38,776 nucleotides of DNA from CAZWRK01 sp964635875 (GTDB lineage: Bacteria; Pseudomonadota; Gammaproteobacteria; Burkholderiales; Aquaspirillaceae), in assembly GCA_964635875.1 (NCBI GenBank), contig CAZWRK010000030.1:1-38776 (forward strand), read 5' to 3'. Position 1 is the first letter of the stretch. Every line of letters starts with the position of its first letter. The position numbers and the translations under genes were made by a program. Positions 38,434 to 38,776 of this stretch are shown here, one piece after another. The notes below the pieces were generated by a model. The model saw only the letters and a list, made by a program, of their open reading frames with translations, searched no databases and was not told where the DNA came from.

Positions 38434-38466
38434 GTGTAATTCCCCATGAATTACACATCCGTAATA
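38434..38466. repeat. RATTAC palindrome, copy 8, with overlapping inverted repeats
   Basis: GTGTAATTC (38434-38442) and GAATTACAC (38448-38456) form a perfect 9-bp inverted repeat with a 5-base loop. Overlapping it is AATTAC-ACATCC-GTAATA (38449-38466). Around these, ATTCCGGCA (38419-38427) and TGCCGGAAT (38467-38475) form another perfect 9-bp pair. The element overlaps the -10 of the promoter at 38463. Confidence 0.7.
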
Positions 38467-38491
38467 TGCCGGAATAACTCAAACCGCGCAA
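38463..38491 (-). promoter_or_regulatory. putative promoter of the right-end leftward operon
   Basis: Minus strand TTGCGC (38486-38491), 17-base spacer, CATATT (38463-38468). It lies between a terminator and the first operon gene, with the palindromic element covering the -10, consistent with repression. Confidence 0.45.
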
Positions 38492-38553
38492 CTATTTTCC
38501 GCACAGTCTTGCGCCTGAAACGACAACACTTCATGGAAAACCAGCCCGACAAG

Positions 38554-38585
38554 CAAAAACACCGCCGGGAGGGGTTCGGCGGTGT
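38554..38585 (-). terminator. rho-independent terminator after the right-end partial gene
   Basis: Minus strand ACACCGCC (38578-38585) and GGCGGTGT (38559-38566) with an 11-base loop, followed by five T. Ends transcription of 38655..38776. Confidence 0.9.
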
Positions 38586-38654
38586 CTTGCCCTCGTCTAT
38601 CCGAGGTGTCATCGCAAGGCGTATGGGGTAGCGCCTTGCCCTTGCCCTGGCGGG

Positions 38655-38776
38655 TTAGCCGGCAAGCTTGGACAGCATGGCGTCGGTGTCGATATTGGTC
38701 TTCTTCGCGGCCTTCTCGGCCTCGATGCGCTCGACAATCGGCTTGATCTTCGGGTTGTTGCGCAGGGCGACCTTTT
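38655..38776 (-). CDS. conserved phage protein, member 3 of a paralogous family (5' part missing)
   Basis: The last 39 codons and stop of a gene that runs off the right edge. It encodes KVALRNNPKIKPIVERIEAE, followed by KAAKKTNIDTDAMLSKLAG. It is nearly identical to the C-terminus of 63..617 (KVALRNNPKIKPIVERIEAE, then KASKKANVDTDAMLDELEA). The joined ends of the window do not recreate this gene, so it is a separate copy continuing beyond the window. The terminator at 38554 follows. Confidence 0.85.
   Translation of the reverse strand, partial: KVALRNNPKIKPIVERIEAEKAAKKTNIDTDAMLSKLAG

Noticed and set aside
1..38776. tRNA genes, integrase, repressor or attachment site
   Set aside because: I found no sequence I could support as any of these on either strand; lysogeny genes may lie outside the window.

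Overview
The window is the greater part of a GC-rich genome of a tailed, podovirus-like bacteriophage (Caudoviricetes). The evidence is a P22-type virion cassette (small and large terminase, about 700-residue portal, scaffold, major capsid protein, head-tail adaptor, nozzle-like protein, large ejection-type proteins, tail fibre), a holin/peptidase lysis cassette and a phage replication set. No tail tube, tape measure or sheath gene is visible, and neither is an integrase or a repressor gene. Base composition and the families I recognise suggest a proteobacterial host (Pseudomonas/Burkholderia-like); this is inference, and no host gene is present.

Layout. 1-3203 holds small leftward genes, including two members of a paralogous family (63..617 and 2679..3203), separated by a 720-bp non-coding control-like region (1751-2473). 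That region has five GTTACAA heptamers, a 16-bp inverted repeat, an A11 tract and a G-quadruplex motif. 3204-3751 is the divergent intergenic region. It ends in a clear sigma70 promoter (TTGACA-N17-CACAAT) that drives the rightward late block, 3752-23025: packaging, head, tail, ejection proteins, fibre and lysis. A bidirectional terminator at 23085-23128 separates this from a leftward block reaching to the right end. That block encodes a DUF3987-type ATPase, a UDG-DNA polymerase I fusion, a ParB-methyltransferase fusion, a DUF669-like protein, a RecA-like ATPase, a MazG-like pyrophosphohydrolase, a Cas4/RecB-like nuclease, a Dda-like helicase, a DUF1937/DUF4406-like protein, and many small conserved phage proteins. 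The right edge cuts through a third member of the left-end paralog family. Its last 54 bases are identical to 131-184, so the window is not an obvious closed circle.

Gene cooperation. TerS and TerL package DNA through the portal. Scaffold and capsid build the head. The 12528 and 13238 products close the head and make the short tail, and the 15225, 16850 and 18184 products look like internal/ejection proteins. The 20330 fibre and the overlapping polyglycine protein probably form the receptor-binding device. The holin, M15 peptidase and a second small membrane protein lyse the host. In the leftward block, polymerase, helicase, nuclease and ATPases replicate and process DNA, while MazG-like and DUF1937-like proteins probably act on nucleotides.

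Most unusual features: (1) a dispersed palindrome, RATTAC-N6-GTAATY, with constant spacing at nine places, mostly between genes and just upstream of ribosome binding sites or a promoter; (2) a shared C-terminal tail (D-x-[ML]-L-x-x-L) on three paralogs and one unrelated small protein; (3) a PAPS-reductase-like enzyme with CC...CxxC cysteines embedded among virion genes; (4) the UDG-polymerase fusion; (5) the repeat-rich control region at 1850-2050.
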